Source: Colwellia sp.
GTDB taxonomy: Bacteria > Pseudomonadota > Gammaproteobacteria > Enterobacterales > Alteromonadaceae
Direction of reading: 5' to 3'
Assembly (NCBI GenBank): GCA_013215465.1
Contig: JABSOW010000006.1
Span: forward strand, 62,001 to 126,000
Length of the DNA stretch: 64,000 bases
Both the position numbers and the translations under genes were made by a program. The notes beneath the pieces were generated by a model. That model was given only the letters and a program-made list of their open reading frames with translations. It was not told the DNA's origin and did not search any database. Below, one piece after another: positions 47,401 to 58,965 of the stretch; the first letter of the stretch is position 1; each line of letters begins with the position of its first letter.

Positions 47401-48926
47401 ATTTAGCACAACTCATTTTCGATTTAAAACAAGTTAACCCTAGAGCAGTAATTTCAGTGAAATTAGTTTCTGGCCCCGGGGTTGGTACTATTGCCGCAGG
47501 CGTTGCTAAGGCATACGCCGATTTCATTACCATTTCAGGTTATGACGGCGGCACTGCAGCTAGCCCACTAACGTCAGTAAAATATGCCGGTTGTCCTTGG
47601 GAGCTGGGTTTAGCTGAAGCACATCAAGCCTTAGTCACTAATGGTTTACGTCATAAAGTACGCTTACAAGTAGATGGCGGCTTAAAAACTGGCGTTGATA
47701 TTGTTAAAGCGGCTATTTTAGGTGCAGAAAGCTTTGGTTTTGGTACCGCGCCTATGGTTGCTTTAGGTTGTAAGTTTTTACGAATTTGTCACTTAAATAA
47801 CTGCGCAACCGGTGTTGCCACACAAGATCAAGTATTGCGTGATGAATTTTTCAAAGGCTTACCAGAGCAAGTAATGAATTACTTTAAATTTATTGCTCGT
47901 GATGTCCGTGAAATTCTTGCCAAACTAGGTGTAGAAAGTTTAACGGCAATTATTGGTCGTACTGATTTATTAACTCAAATTACCGGTATTAGTGCTAAAC
48001 AGCAAAAATTAGATTTATCACCAATCATAGCGCCAGTAGTAGCGGGTGATAACACTGCACTTCATCAAACTGAAGAAAACAATCCTTTTGATAAAGGTTT
48101 ATTAAATAAAGAAATGTTAGCTGCAGCAAGCAATGCCGTGGCTCACAGCAGTGGTGGTGAATTCCGTTTTAATATCAAAAATACCGATCGTTCGGTTGGT
48201 GCTATGTTATCAGGTGAAATTGCGCGTCATCATGGCGATCAAGGTATGTCAGTTACCCCTATTACTATACATTTGTCAGGTACTGCAGGACAAAGCTTTG
48301 GTGTTTGGAATGCTGGTGGCTTAAACCTTATTCTAACGGGCGATGCTAACGACTATGTAGGTAAAGGCATGACTGGCGGTAAACTCACCATTATGTCACC
48401 AAAAGGTGTCGACTATCTAAGCCACAAAACACCGATTATGGGTAATACCTGTTTATATGGTGCCACTGGCGGTAAATTATATGCCAGCGGCCGTGCGGGT
48501 GAACGTTTCGCCGTACGTAACTCAGGTTGTCATGCGGTTGTTGAAGGTGCGGGCGATCATGCTTGTGAATACATGACCGGTGGTATTGTCACTATTATCG
48601 GTGATGTCGGCGTTAACTTTGGTGCCGGTATGACTGGCGGTTTTGCTTATGTATTAGATGAAGGTGGTGATTTAGATATACGCTTAAATACTGAATCAAT
48701 TGAGCTGTTAGCGCTTAACGATTTAGCTATTCATCAAGAGCATTTACGCGGTATTATTAACCAGCACTTTGAAGAAACGGGTAGTTTACGTGCGCAAGAA
48801 ATTTTGCATGATTTTGATACGTTTTCATCATTATTTAAGTTAATTAAGCCGACAGCTACCGATGTTAAAACCTTATTAGGTCATCGTAGTCGTTCATCTG
48901 CAGAACTTCGCGTTCTGATCAACTAG
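44466..48926 (+). CDS. gltB: Glutamate synthase (NADPH) large subunit GltB
   Basis: 1486 residues. The class-II glutaminase domain starts at Cys13 ([14 protein letters not shown]), which becomes the N-terminal nucleophile after propeptide removal. The FMN synthase barrel follows (about 800-1200), with 3Fe-4S cysteines 1102, 1108 and 1113 in [15 protein letters not shown], matching the E. coli numbering. The C-terminal beta-helix contains Gly-rich repeats ([27 protein letters not shown]). It makes two glutamates from glutamine and 2-oxoglutarate together with GltD, 46 bp downstream. A strong SD (TAGGAGACAATA) precedes the ATG. Confidence 0.98.
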   Translation: MQLYDHSVQRENCGFGLIAHQHGETSHKLIKTAISALDRMQHRGGIAADGKTGDGCGLLLQKPDSFFRAVAEDNGWKLGKKYAVGMVFLNPDPVAAALSKKVLEEEFANESLTLIGWRTVPTDTSVLGDAAINNMPTIEQVFVDAPPGWRNRDLERRLYMARRRAEKRINDDVFYIASLSCLVTIYKGLMMPKDLANFYLDLADIRMQSAICVFHQRFSTNTSPQWHLAQPFRYLAHNGEINTIKGNRQWSRARTYRFKSPLLPDLQDAAPFVGQTGSDSSSLDNMLELFLAGGMDLYRAMRLLMPPAWQNSPLMDDDLRAFYEFNSMHMEPWDGPAGVVMTNGRHVACNLDRNGLRPARYVITRNGFITLASEVGIWDYSEDEVVEKGRVGPGEMLAIDTYTGKLFNSTDIDNDLKGRHPYREWLDNNIRRLVPFDQLEANQIGQRVFSDKEMNQYHKMFNYSYEEIHQVVRTLAENGQEATGSMGDDTPMAVLSSQPRTLYDYFRQQFAQVTNPPIDPLRERYVMSLGTCIGREHNVFNETSDHADRMLFSTPVLMYTGLKQLRELDPVHYRSDTLTLNYDPDEGLEAAIRRLCDDAEELVRNNNTVILVLSDRQIDKDLLVIPAAMAVGAVHIRLVDQQLRCDSNIIVETASVRDSHQYAVLLGLGATAIYPYLAFETIEQLVEQGHIKLSPRDAIVNYREGINKGLLKILSKMGISTIASYRCAGLFEVIGLNENIMELCFNDLPSRIKGADFSDIEQDNINLARKAFLPHQKMSHGGLLKYVHGGEYHAYNPDVVNYLQQAVQSGSYDDYRKYADQVNNRPVTTLRDLLALKDDCAAIDINKVEPESEMFKRFDSAAMSIGALSPEAHEALAIAMNRLGGSSNSGEGGEDERRFGTVKNSRIKQIASGRFGVTPHYLVNADVLQIKVAQGAKPGEGGQLPGDKVSPLIAKLRYSVPGVTLISPPPHHDIYSIEDLAQLIFDLKQVNPRAVISVKLVSGPGVGTIAAGVAKAYADFITISGYDGGTAASPLTSVKYAGCPWELGLAEAHQALVTNGLRHKVRLQVDGGLKTGVDIVKAAILGAESFGFGTAPMVALGCKFLRICHLNNCATGVATQDQVLRDEFFKGLPEQVMNYFKFIARDVREILAKLGVESLTAIIGRTDLLTQITGISAKQQKLDLSPIIAPVVAGDNTALHQTEENNPFDKGLLNKEMLAAASNAVAHSSGGEFRFNIKNTDRSVGAMLSGEIARHHGDQGMSVTPITIHLSGTAGQSFGVWNAGGLNLILTGDANDYVGKGMTGGKLTIMSPKGVDYLSHKTPIMGNTCLYGATGGKLYASGRAGERFAVRNSGCHAVVEGAGDHACEYMTGGIVTIIGDVGVNFGAGMTGGFAYVLDEGGDLDIRLNTESIELLALNDLAIHQEHLRGIINQHFEETGSLRAQEILHDFDTFSSLFKLIKPTATDVKTLLGHRSRSSAELRVLIN

Positions 48927-48960
48927 TAGCAACTAAATGCTAGCGAATAGCGCGAATTAG

Positions 48961-50400
<1,440 letters not shown>

Positions 50401-50437
50401 CTGTTCACCTAAGATGTATATGTATACAACTCAGCAA

Positions 50438-50515
50438 CGTCATTCCCGTGGTTACTTAAACGGGAATCTTAGCCGAAAGTAACGAGATCTTCGATTAAAA
50501 ACCTCGAAGATGACG
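50438..50515. repeat. REP/MITE-like element with two hairpins
   Basis: 78 bp bounded by CGTCAT and ATGACG. It contains one hairpin with arms ATTCCCGT/ACGGGAAT and a second with arms ATCTTCGA/TCGAAGAT. The CGTCATTCCCG opening resembles palindromic repeats widespread in proteobacterial genomes. It lies between gltD and its terminator. Mobility is not shown. Confidence 0.6.
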
Positions 50516-50598
50516 GTAATAATGAAATTATGAGCAAGCTACATAAGTATGTTACCTTTTTGTTGTCGAGCCATACAGCTTCAAGTTAAACACTTATT

Positions 50599-50637
50599 AA
50601 AAAGCCGATATTGTTTTAACAACAATATCGGCTTTTT
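50599..50637. terminator. Bidirectional Rho-independent terminator between gltD and the NhaC-like gene
   Basis: Perfect 17-bp arms (50599-50615 and 50621-50637; core GCCGATATTGTT) around a 5-base loop, flanked by A5 and T5, in the gap between convergent genes. It should end both transcripts. Confidence 0.95.
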
Positions 50638-50653
50638 GGTTTTATTTCACTTG

Positions 50654-52204
50654 CTAAGCAAACAATACTACGGTCAATGTCCATAATATTGCCGCTAAAC
50701 CTGCCGCATAACTTGCCGGCACAATCTGTGATTTAACGTGATCCATCATGTCACAGCCAGTGGTCATTGAGCTTAAAATAGTGGTATCAGAAATAGGGGA
50801 ACATTGATCGCCATAAACACTACCATTAAGCACGCTAGCAAAACATATCAGCATAAATAACTCAGGGTTATTTATGCCAGAACTTTGTGCAATAGCCCAA
50901 GCTAGCGGCATAGCAAGAGGAAAAGCAATGGCAAATGTGCCCCAACTTGTACCAGTAGAAAAAGCAATTATCATGGCCATCAATTGTAATACCACAGGTA
51001 ACAACCAAAAAGGTAATTGCTCACTAAGTAAAGAAACGAGATACAAACCACCACCAACTTCTTTACTGATCGCACCAATGGTTACGGCCAAAATTAAAAT
51101 TACCGAGGCTAATACCACTCCCTTTAAGCCATTGCCAAAGCCATCAATTAAGTGCCTTAGTGACATACCTTTTACTAAGGCAATAAATCCACTAATGAGC
51201 AGCGCAGCACCAAAAGCCCAGTTAATTTTCGGCGCGCCGTAAAAAACAAAAGTAAGTACTGCAATAGCAATTAAACTGAGTAAAGGTAAAATAAATTCAA
51301 ACACATGAGCGTGGTAGCCTTTAGGTACATCACAGGCCTGCAATTCTTTCGCACTTAATGGTTTAGCGCCGGGGGCATCTAACTCTCCTGTCGTTGTTGC
51401 TCGAATATGCGCATCCCTAATTCGCTTGCCAGAAAACTTAGTTATATTAAGACTTAACAATAAAGTTCCAATTACCGCGAGAATGCCATAAAAGCTAAAA
51501 GGCACCGCGGCAAAGAAAAATGCCAAACGGTCTGCTTCTGTCGCTAAAAAAGCAACACCGGGGACATATATCAATGCTTGTATATAAGCAGGCCACGCAT
51601 TAAAAGCGATAACAATAGCGATGGGCGATGCGGTTGAGTCAACGATATAACTCATCTCTTCATGGCTAATACCGGCTTTATCAGCCAATGGGCGAACCGT
51701 TGTCCCCACCAACACCGTACTCATAGTGCCACCTTGAAAGAACAAAATCCCCAAAAACCAAGCAACTAACTTGGCAGAGCGTTGGCCGCGAACAAAATGC
51801 TTGGTCATATAGTCGGCAAAAGCTTGCGCCGCACCTGTTTTGGACCAAATACCTAATAAGCCACCTAACAGCCATAAATACAGTAGTAATAGTCCGGCCG
51901 TGCTTGTTTGAGCCATGGCGGGTATCAATATTTGATCGGTAAGATCATATTGCCCCATCATAAATGCACCAACCGCTATACCACTAAATAGCGCCGTTAA
52001 AGGCTCACGCGTTAGCCAAGATAAAAGGATGGTGATAAAAGCCGGTAGTAATGACCATAAGCCATAATGATAAGCTGCCCCAACCTCGGTAGCGGCAACA
52101 AAATAATTAACATATAACGCAGAGCAAACACCAAAAATCAAGACGATTAATGCTAGAGAATTACTATTAAGGTTTTGCTTGCCTAGAAAAAACCTACCCT
52201 TCAT
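50654..52204 (-). CDS. Na+/H+ antiporter, NhaC family
   Basis: A 516-residue, highly hydrophobic inner-membrane protein with about 11-12 helices. Family motifs are seen in [40 protein letters not shown] (paired loop) and [19 protein letters not shown], plus [16 protein letters not shown] near the C-terminus. It exchanges sodium for protons or a related amine/organic acid pair, useful in seawater. Its ATG lies inside the last codons of folA (11-base overlap), so it is translationally coupled to it. The pairing looks positional, not metabolic. Confidence 0.9.
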   Translation of the reverse strand: MKGRFFLGKQNLNSNSLALIVLIFGVCSALYVNYFVAATEVGAAYHYGLWSLLPAFITILLSWLTREPLTALFSGIAVGAFMMGQYDLTDQILIPAMAQTSTAGLLLLYLWLLGGLLGIWSKTGAAQAFADYMTKHFVRGQRSAKLVAWFLGILFFQGGTMSTVLVGTTVRPLADKAGISHEEMSYIVDSTASPIAIVIAFNAWPAYIQALIYVPGVAFLATEADRLAFFFAAVPFSFYGILAVIGTLLLSLNITKFSGKRIRDAHIRATTTGELDAPGAKPLSAKELQACDVPKGYHAHVFEFILPLLSLIAIAVLTFVFYGAPKINWAFGAALLISGFIALVKGMSLRHLIDGFGNGLKGVVLASVILILAVTIGAISKEVGGGLYLVSLLSEQLPFWLLPVVLQLMAMIIAFSTGTSWGTFAIAFPLAMPLAWAIAQSSGINNPELFMLICFASVLNGSVYGDQCSPISDTTILSSMTTGCDMMDHVKSQIVPASYAAGLAAILWTLTVVLFA

Positions 52205-52739
52205 ATGTGACTCGTTGGTAGACGCAAAAATCTAAATCATAGTCATTTTTATCATCTTTTGCTCGTAATTCACTATGAGTTTTTCGCCAATTACCCTCAT
52301 CATTACTTATGGCATAGTCAGGAAACTGGGTGTCGCCGTTAATAGTTGCTTTTATATGAGTAACATAGAGGCGATCGGCGTTAGGTAAACAATGCTGGTA
52401 GATGGCACCACCACCGATCACCATAATTTCAGGCACTGCCTCACCGCCATCAGAGCCATCAACTAAAGCTAACGCTTGCTCGACAGAAGTAACAACATCA
52501 ACCCCTTCTGCCCCCTTACCTTGTGGCGTGTAATTTTCATCGCGAGAGATAACGATATTGCGACGGTCCGGTAATGCTCGACCGATAGACTCATAGGTTT
52601 TTCTGCCCATAATAATAGGTTTACCTAAAGTCACTTTTTTAAAATAGGCTAAGTCGGCAGGTAAATGCCACGGCATAGTATTATCTTTACCGATTATATT
52701 ATTCTCGGCGGTGGCAACTATCATAGAGAGAATGGTCAT
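52194..52739 (-). CDS. folA: Dihydrofolate reductase
   Basis: A 181-residue chromosomal-type [24 protein letters not shown] at the substrate site (Trp and the following acidic residue), then [15 protein letters not shown] and the NADPH-binding VIGGGAIYQ. It reduces dihydrofolate to tetrahydrofolate. The length exceeds E. coli FolA (159) through an insert around [20 protein letters not shown]. The upstream region carries an 18-bp inverted repeat. Confidence 0.96.
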   Translation of the reverse strand: MTILSMIVATAENNIIGKDNTMPWHLPADLAYFKKVTLGKPIIMGRKTYESIGRALPDRRNIVISRDENYTPQGKGAEGVDVVTSVEQALALVDGSDGGEAVPEIMVIGGGAIYQHCLPNADRLYVTHIKATINGDTQFPDYAISNDEGNWRKTHSELRAKDDKNDYDLDFCVYQRVTYEG

Positions 52740-53067
52740 AAAGATCCTAATTACAGTTTCAAGGTAACATGTTTATATATACTCATGTTACCTTGAAACT
52801 GCCGTTGCCGCGAGAATAAAAAGGCTTAGAGGCAAGTGGAAAAGTTATACTCTATTTTTACTCAAATATAATTAGCTCCCTCAAATATTTTCAGGTTAAT
52901 AACCCATATCTATGTTTGATTTACAAAAATCTATTCTATTTGACGGCGTAAATCCGAAAAATATTAGGTTAAGATCTGACAGCTAAATCAGGTTCTATAT
53001 ATAGTTTTACAGCTACGAGCTAGCTCATTTAACAAGAAAGCCCAAAACTATTACCAACAACACTAAT
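52740..53067. other. Intergenic region upstream of folA
   Basis: About 330 bp between dgoA and folA, which read in the same direction. It carries the inverted repeat at 52754-52801, listed separately. The rest is AT-rich, with no gene or terminator I can support. Confidence 0.6.
52754..52801. promoter_or_regulatory. 18-bp inverted repeat upstream of folA
   Basis: Perfect arms CAGTTTCAAGGTAACATG (52754-52771) and its complement (52784-52801) around a 12-base AT loop, ending 15 bases from the folA ATG. No U-tract follows in the leftward direction. In RNA it would form a stable hairpin right before the folA start. Confidence 0.75.
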
Positions 53068-53694
53068 TTAAATAAATTCTTTTGCAGCATGAATAAAAGC
53101 TTGAGCGTCTACTCGAATCTCCGATAACCTTTTACCACTCCGATATAAATTACTACCTAAACCAAAACCATCAACACCAGCACTCTTATAGGCTGCCATA
53201 TTATTTATATTTACGCCTCCAACAGCAAATATTGGAAAGTCACTGGGCATAACAGCCCGCCAACTTTTAATTGCATTTTCCGGTAACATTTCAGCCGGAA
53301 AAGCTTTTACACCATCAGCGCCAGCATCAATCGCCGAGAATAACTCTGTCGGTGTAGCAACGCCTGGAATAGAGATCATGCCTAAGTTTTTAGTTTTTTC
53401 AATTACACCAATATTCGCATTAGGAGAAACAATTAATTTTCCACCGGCGTTAGCTACTTGCTGTACCTGCTTGATATTAAGTACTGTGCCTGCACCAATA
53501 AGTACTTGCTCACCAAATTTTTCACTGAGCAGCTGAATACTTTTTAACGCATCAGGAGAATTAAGAGGTACCTCAACCATAGTAAAACCTTCAGCAATTA
53601 GACTTTCAGTCACAGCAATGACTTCATCCGGCCTTACTCCTCTTAATATCGCAATTAATGGCATCGCCATGTTTTTTTTAAAAAAATTAATCAT
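53068..53694 (-). CDS. dgoA: 2-dehydro-3-deoxy-6-phosphogalactonate aldolase
   Basis: A 208-residue KDPG/KDPGal aldolase. It aligns by eye with E. coli DgoA: PLIAILRGVRPDEV, VEVPLNSPDALKSI, LIGAGTVL, the Schiff-base Lys in GADGVKAFPAEMLP, and FAVGGVNINN. It splits KDPGal to pyruvate and glyceraldehyde 3-phosphate, the last step of the pathway. Its ATG overlaps dgoK by 8 bases. Confidence 0.95.
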   Translation of the reverse strand: MINFFKKNMAMPLIAILRGVRPDEVIAVTESLIAEGFTMVEVPLNSPDALKSIQLLSEKFGEQVLIGAGTVLNIKQVQQVANAGGKLIVSPNANIGVIEKTKNLGMISIPGVATPTELFSAIDAGADGVKAFPAEMLPENAIKSWRAVMPSDFPIFAVGGVNINNMAAYKSAGVDGFGLGSNLYRSGKRLSEIRVDAQAFIHAAKEFI

Positions 53695-54643
53695 TTTGTT
53701 CCCTTGTCATGTTAAATAGTGAATAACTACCAGTAACGACACTTAATTGAGCTGAGATACTTTTATTTGGCATATTAAAATAAGTTAATGCAGTGCTGTA
53801 TGCCTGGCAGAGTTGAGAGGAACCTATAATTGTAATAGGCACCTTATAGTTCTTGTAATACTTGGTTGTAATGATCGACTGAATTTCATGGCCGATGAGC
53901 AAGCCAGATAGATAAGGTGAACCTTGGTTTTGACTATGTTTCCTAATGATATAATTAGTTCGAACACTAAATAGATGATTGAGTAAGCCACCTGAACGTT
54001 GGCTATATTCAAGCCCAGAGATAAAAGCCTCTTCACTCCATTCGGTATTTTCATTAACAGAATGTGCTAAAATTGACTGCTTACCCAGTAGCGAATAAAT
54101 TTCTCCTGTCATTGCCGTTAACATATCAGTGATCTGACCGTTATTGACTGATATCCATTTATTATGAGTGCCAGGGCAACAAAACAAGCCATCATTATTG
54201 TCTTTATTTAACAGGGATGCGCCAATAACTTGTAATTCTTCACCACGCATGATGTCGATAACGCCATCATCAGAAACCCATTTAACGCCAGGAACAAGCC
54301 AACAATTGCCCTGATTAAACCATGCTAGCTGCAAACAATGTTTGCCATAATTTTTTATATCAACTGGACACTCAATATAGGGCGTTTCAACCCAACCCAC
54401 TTGGCTACCAATCATACCAAACAAAATTACGGCTATAGAGCCATTGCCATTAAGCCAATGCCCGATATGTTGTTGTAAGGTTGATTCAAATTTACCTTTA
54501 CTCTTAAGTACACCGTCGGTATTGCTTAGTGAATCAAGGCATATACCATGCTCGTCAATCAGGTAAGCCCTAAAATTTGTAGTTCCCCAATCGACTGCCA
54601 CCAAATGATGAGCTAGTTTTGTTAATTCGTTTTTTTCAGGCAT
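53687..54643 (-). CDS. dgoK: 2-dehydro-3-deoxygalactonokinase
   Basis: A 318-residue sugar kinase. The ATP-binding N-terminus VAVDWGTTNFRAYLIDEHG and LLFGMIGSQVGW-type blocks (here ILFGMIGSQVGW), with FCCPGTHNKWI, are typical of DgoK. It phosphorylates 2-keto-3-deoxygalactonate. It overlaps the lactonase gene upstream and dgoA downstream by 8 bases each, indicating tight translational coupling. Confidence 0.94.
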   Translation of the reverse strand: MPEKNELTKLAHHLVAVDWGTTNFRAYLIDEHGICLDSLSNTDGVLKSKGKFESTLQQHIGHWLNGNGSIAVILFGMIGSQVGWVETPYIECPVDIKNYGKHCLQLAWFNQGNCWLVPGVKWVSDDGVIDIMRGEELQVIGASLLNKDNNDGLFCCPGTHNKWISVNNGQITDMLTAMTGEIYSLLGKQSILAHSVNENTEWSEEAFISGLEYSQRSGGLLNHLFSVRTNYIIRKHSQNQGSPYLSGLLIGHEIQSIITTKYYKNYKVPITIIGSSQLCQAYSTALTYFNMPNKSISAQLSVVTGSYSLFNMTREQND

Positions 54644-55523
54644 GAGTTAGCTCTGCTGTAGAAAATATATGGCTGTCTGAACCTGTGACATCAGACTCGA
54701 AAATAAGCAGGCTTCCGGCAAGCGGTTGGTTTGCTTTTTGTATTGCTGAAAGCCCGTAGCTAGCCGTTGTGACAAAGAGTAAATTACTATTATCACCCCC
54801 GAAAACCACACAGGTGGGTTGGCTCACCGGCATTTCATAAGTTTTTGTTTCACCATTGATGCTATAACAAACAAGACAAGCACCGCCCCAGTGCGCGCTC
54901 CACAGGTTATCTTTACTATCCACAATAGCTCCGTCTGGGAAGACATCGGCAATGGTTTGAGCATAAATTCGCGGATTATTGATCGCACCGATATCAGCAT
55001 CAAAATCATACTGAAAAATTGTTTGTAAAGCAGAGTCTGCTAAATAAAATAAACTTGCCTCATTATTCCAAGCAATACCATTGGCAATACCGATATTATC
55101 GGCTACTTTTTCTACTCTTAAATCTGTATCAACACGATACAAGCCAGCATTTTTTTCTTGTGGCTGACTTTCATTCATAGTGCCAACCCAAAATCGACCT
55201 TTGGCATCAATTCGACCGTCATTAAAACGAATTGGCGAATTGGACGGTAACTTGAAAAGCCAATCTATGGTTTGCGTTTCATAGTTGTAAAGTGCTATAC
55301 CGCAGTCAAAGGCGGCAATAATAATTGTCGAATTTAAAGTAAAACCAAAAGCACAAAGTCGGTATGGGGTATTGTAAACAGCTAATTTTTTCTGGTTTAC
55401 TTGGTAAGCATATAATTTGTTCTGTTCAATATCGGTCCACCAAACAGATTTTGATTTTTCATGCCAGACAACCCCTTCACCCAAGGTGTTATTTACATCA
55501 ACTGTATCTATAAGCCTTATCAT
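54636..55523 (-). CDS. SMP-30/gluconolactonase-family sugar lactonase
   Basis: A 295-residue six-bladed beta-propeller. LGEGVVWHEKSKSVWWTDIE (metal-ligand Glu), RFNDGRIDAKGRFWVGTM and GIANGIAWNNE are the hallmark blocks. In this locus it would hydrolyse galactono-lactone to galactonate. The frame is open to a GTG at 55544, but AGAGGGGA directly before the ATG at 55523 fixes the start. The gene lies 14 bp after dgoD. Confidence 0.92.
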   Translation of the reverse strand: MIRLIDTVDVNNTLGEGVVWHEKSKSVWWTDIEQNKLYAYQVNQKKLAVYNTPYRLCAFGFTLNSTIIIAAFDCGIALYNYETQTIDWLFKLPSNSPIRFNDGRIDAKGRFWVGTMNESQPQEKNAGLYRVDTDLRVEKVADNIGIANGIAWNNEASLFYLADSALQTIFQYDFDADIGAINNPRIYAQTIADVFPDGAIVDSKDNLWSAHWGGACLVCYSINGETKTYEMPVSQPTCVVFGGDNSNLLFVTTASYGLSAIQKANQPLAGSLLIFESDVTGSDSHIFSTAELTHA

Positions 55524-55537
55524 AATTTCCCCTCTTA

Positions 55538-56686
55538 TTACCACTCAGCTACCGAGCCATCGTGATGTCGCCATAATGGGTTTCGCCATGCGGTATGTGT
55601 TTTTGAGGCATTAATAATAGCTTGTTCATCAACCTCAACCCCTAATCCTGGTTTTGTTAGCGGCTTGATATGACCCTCAAATACGGCAAAATCTTCTTTG
55701 TTAAGTACATAGTCAAGTACATCCGCTTCTTTGTTGTAATGCATTCCCATTGACGTTTCTTGAAAAACTGCATTATGAGCAATAAAATCGACCGTTAAAC
55801 ACGCAGCTAATGCTATTGGACCTAGCGGACAGTGAGGTGCAAAACCGACGTCGAACGCCTCTGCCATGGCGGCAATTTTTACACATTCGCTAATACCACC
55901 GGCATGGGACAAATCAGGTTGAATGATGCTAAGTCCACCTTGAGTTAATACCCGTTTAAACTCATGTCTACTGAACATGCGCTCACCCGCAGCAAGAGGA
56001 ATAGAGGTGGCGTTATTTAAGGTTACATAGTGCTCATAATGCTCGGGTAACACTGGCTCCTCGACAAATAATGGTCTAAACGGCTCTAATTCTTTCAATA
56101 AAACCTTAGCCATAGGCACTGAGACTCGACCATGAAAATCTAAACCAAAATCAATGGAATTACCAAACGTCTCTCTGATTTTCCCAATACGATCAACTAC
56201 TTTGTCAATCGACTTATGGCTATCAATCATTTTTAACTTTCCGCAACCATTAAGTTTGAAAATATTTTTATCTTGCGCTATTTGCAATTTTATTTGGGCA
56301 ATTTCATCGGCAGGATCGTCACCACCCACCCACGAATAAATAGGCATTTTTTTTCTGACTAAACCACCGAGCAGCTGATGAACAGGCTGCTGCATAAACT
56401 TTCCTTTAATATCCCATAGTGCTTGATCGATGCCTGCTATTGCCGACATTAATATAGGCCCACCGCGATAAAAGCCACCTCGATAGAGCACTTGCCATAA
56501 ATCATTTATTTGACACGGATCTTGACCTATAAGGTAATACCCCAGTTCTTCTACTGCGGCCATTACTGTAGCTACCTTTCCCTCTATTAACGGTTCACCC
56601 CAGCCAGTGATCCCTTCATCGGTATCAATCGCTAAAAAGCACCATCGAGGCGCGACAGGGTAAAGCCTTATTCTTTTTATTTTCAT
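55538..56686 (-). CDS. dgoD: D-galactonate dehydratase
   Basis: A 382-residue enolase-superfamily dehydratase, the same length as E. coli DgoD and very similar throughout: [40 protein letters not shown], metal ligands in [13 protein letters not shown] and [12 protein letters not shown], and the general-acid His in [14 protein letters not shown]. It converts D-galactonate to 2-keto-3-deoxygalactonate. AAGGAA precedes the ATG. Confidence 0.97.
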   Translation of the reverse strand: MKIKRIRLYPVAPRWCFLAIDTDEGITGWGEPLIEGKVATVMAAVEELGYYLIGQDPCQINDLWQVLYRGGFYRGGPILMSAIAGIDQALWDIKGKFMQQPVHQLLGGLVRKKMPIYSWVGGDDPADEIAQIKLQIAQDKNIFKLNGCGKLKMIDSHKSIDKVVDRIGKIRETFGNSIDFGLDFHGRVSVPMAKVLLKELEPFRPLFVEEPVLPEHYEHYVTLNNATSIPLAAGERMFSRHEFKRVLTQGGLSIIQPDLSHAGGISECVKIAAMAEAFDVGFAPHCPLGPIALAACLTVDFIAHNAVFQETSMGMHYNKEADVLDYVLNKEDFAVFEGHIKPLTKPGLGVEVDEQAIINASKTHTAWRNPLWRHHDGSVAEW

Positions 56687-56699
56687 AAGAATTCCTTAA

Positions 56700-58136
56700 T
56701 CAAACAGCATTAATATTGATATTTTGACGAACTAATTTAGTGCCTGCCAAGTTGATTTCAATTTGCTCTAAAGAAAGTTTTCTGGTTTCAGGTACAAAAA
56801 GGTAAATAAACCGGAATGCGACAATACATATACATGAATAGAATAAGAAGCTTCCTGATGCGCCAAATGCAGCGATAAGAAACGGGAAGGTAAAAGTTAA
56901 ACCAAATGATGCTAGCCAAAGTGCGAATGTACATATCGCCATCGCAGGTCCACGTATATGGTTTGGAAAAATTTCCGCCAATAAAACCCAAGTCACAGGA
57001 GCTAAGGTAAATGCGTACAATGCAATGCCACATAACACCATTGCAAGAAGTGGATAACCACCTATTCCCAAATAATACATGGTTGAAATAATGAGATAGA
57101 CAACGGCTAAGCCTGTAGAGCCTATAATCATCATGGTTCGTCGACCAAGTTTATCGACCATAGGAAGTGCTAAAATAGTAAAGAGCAAATTAACAACCCC
57201 AGTCGCTACAATCGATTTAAGTGTGTCATTAATATCAAATCCAGCAGAAGCAAATACTTCATGGGCATAATTAAATATAATATTGATCCCACACCATTGC
57301 TGAAAAGAGGCAAGTGTAATACCTATGATTAATAGTGGTGTTATCAACCGTAAATCAGACAATTGAAATGGTTTTCTATCTTGATTAAAACTCGTTTCAA
57401 TTTCATTCATACTTTCAATGGCATAACGCTCAGAGCCTACCCGACAAAGTACGATTTTTGCTGCGCCATTCTGTCCCTTACTCACAAGCCAGCGTGGTGA
57501 TTCAGGAATAATAAACATTAAAACAAGAAATAAGGTTGCAGGAACGAGCTCAGCAGAAAACATATAACGCCAACCAGTTTGAACATTCCAAGAATCTAGG
57601 ATAATTGCAGTGGCCGCCTCTGAATGCACAGGCTCTGCGATCATTAAATTCACTAATTGAGCGGCAAGAACACCAATAACAATAGTGAGTTGGTTAACTG
57701 CAATAAGCTGCCCTCGTTTTTCAGTAGGACTGATTTCTGAAATATACATAGGTGAGACAGTCGATGCTAAACCGATACCTATTCCACCCACAATTCTAAA
57801 GAAAATGAAAATATTGATACTTTCCGCAAGTGCGGTACCTAAGGCCGAAATAATAAAAAAAATAGCGGCTATCAATAATGTTTTTTTACGACCAACACTA
57901 TCCGCAAGTATACCGGCTGATACGGCACCAAAAATACAACCGACCAATGCCGATGACATTAACCAAGCAGATATAGCCGGTGAGCTTACTGAGAAGTACA
58001 CTTCGTAAAAGGGCTTAGCTCCTCCAATGACTACCCAGTCATAACCAAAAAGCAAACCACCACAAGCAGCGGTTAGGCAAATAAGCCAAATGTATGGCAT
58101 ATTAAGGTCTTGTTTGATCTTATTGTTATTTTGCAT
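56700..58136 (-). CDS. Sugar-porter family MFS transporter
   Basis: 478 residues from ATG 58136 (the frame reaches 58199 but overlaps the SDR gene). Twelve TM helices with sugar-porter motifs: GGLLFGYDWVVIGG in TM1, DSVGRKKTLL in loop 2-3, YISEISPTEKRGQL, PESPRWL at mid-loop, DKLGRRTMM, and the C-terminal VPETRKLSLEQIE. It imports a hexose across the inner membrane, most likely galactose given the genes around it. The position between the SDR gene and dgoD matches operon order. Confidence 0.92.
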   Translation of the reverse strand: MQNNNKIKQDLNMPYIWLICLTAACGGLLFGYDWVVIGGAKPFYEVYFSVSSPAISAWLMSSALVGCIFGAVSAGILADSVGRKKTLLIAAIFFIISALGTALAESINIFIFFRIVGGIGIGLASTVSPMYISEISPTEKRGQLIAVNQLTIVIGVLAAQLVNLMIAEPVHSEAATAIILDSWNVQTGWRYMFSAELVPATLFLVLMFIIPESPRWLVSKGQNGAAKIVLCRVGSERYAIESMNEIETSFNQDRKPFQLSDLRLITPLLIIGITLASFQQWCGINIIFNYAHEVFASAGFDINDTLKSIVATGVVNLLFTILALPMVDKLGRRTMMIIGSTGLAVVYLIISTMYYLGIGGYPLLAMVLCGIALYAFTLAPVTWVLLAEIFPNHIRGPAMAICTFALWLASFGLTFTFPFLIAAFGASGSFLFYSCICIVAFRFIYLFVPETRKLSLEQIEINLAGTKLVRQNININAV

Positions 58137-58164
58137 ATTCAAAAAGGTTCCTAAAATAATAGAA

Positions 58165-58944
58165 TCAATCGCAATAAATTTGGCTGCGACCACCATCAAT
58201 TAAAATGTCAGTAGCGTTAATAAAGCGAGCCTCATCTGTACTTAAAAAAAGAACGGTGTTAGCTACCTCTAAGGGCTCACCCAATCGCTTAACGGGAATT
58301 AAATTACGTTGTTTTTCTCGTTCGATACTAGGTTTAGAGCAGCTATCAAAATACTTATCCGCTAATGGTGTGTCTATTAATCCTGGCGAAACAGAATTAA
58401 CTCGAATACCCAATTCAGCGAATTCAATTGCCAGCGAACGAGTCAACCCTATTAGTGCATGCTTTGATACGGTGTAAGGAAAGGATCCTTTAACAATTTT
58501 ATGACTGTGAACCGAGGCAATATTGACAATATTACCGTAGCGACGCTCGGTCATATGTTCCAGAACAGCTTTACAACAATTCATGGTACCAACAAGGTTC
58601 ACTGAGAAGCACTTCTCCCATTCTTGTACAGTCATATTTAAGAAATCGTGAAAAGCATTAATGCCCGCGTTATTGACTAAAATGTCAATTTGGCCAAAGA
58701 ACTCTACCGCCTCATTAATAATCTCTAAAATTTTATTAGCATCAGTGATATCCACTTTGTATATTAAGACTCGATTTGACCACTTATTCTCAATCTCAAC
58801 TCTAAGTTTTTCTAATTGCTCAATTTGGGTATCAAGCAATATAAGGTGTGCACCTTCTTCGGCAAAAACATGAGAAATTTTTGCACCAATGCCCTGTGCG
58901 GCACCGGTAATTACTGCAACTTTATCCGTTAGTCTCTTAGTCAT
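58165..58944 (-). CDS. SDR-family sugar dehydrogenase (probable galactose 1-dehydrogenase)
   Basis: A 259-residue classical short-chain dehydrogenase: cofactor motif TGAAQGIG, NNAG (residues about 91-94), catalytic Ser in NIASVHS, and YTVSK as the Tyr-Lys pair. Asp after the second beta strand (LLDTQ) suggests NAD+. In an operon with a lactonase and galactonate dehydratase, oxidation of D-galactose to galactonolactone is the natural role. Specificity for L-arabinose or D-fucose is not excluded. AGAGAG precedes the ATG. Confidence 0.88.
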   Translation of the reverse strand: MTKRLTDKVAVITGAAQGIGAKISHVFAEEGAHLILLDTQIEQLEKLRVEIENKWSNRVLIYKVDITDANKILEIINEAVEFFGQIDILVNNAGINAFHDFLNMTVQEWEKCFSVNLVGTMNCCKAVLEHMTERRYGNIVNIASVHSHKIVKGSFPYTVSKHALIGLTRSLAIEFAELGIRVNSVSPGLIDTPLADKYFDSCSKPSIEREKQRNLIPVKRLGEPLEVANTVLFLSTDEARFINATDILIDGGRSQIYCD

Positions 58945-58965
58945 AACACTCTCTGTAATTTAAAT

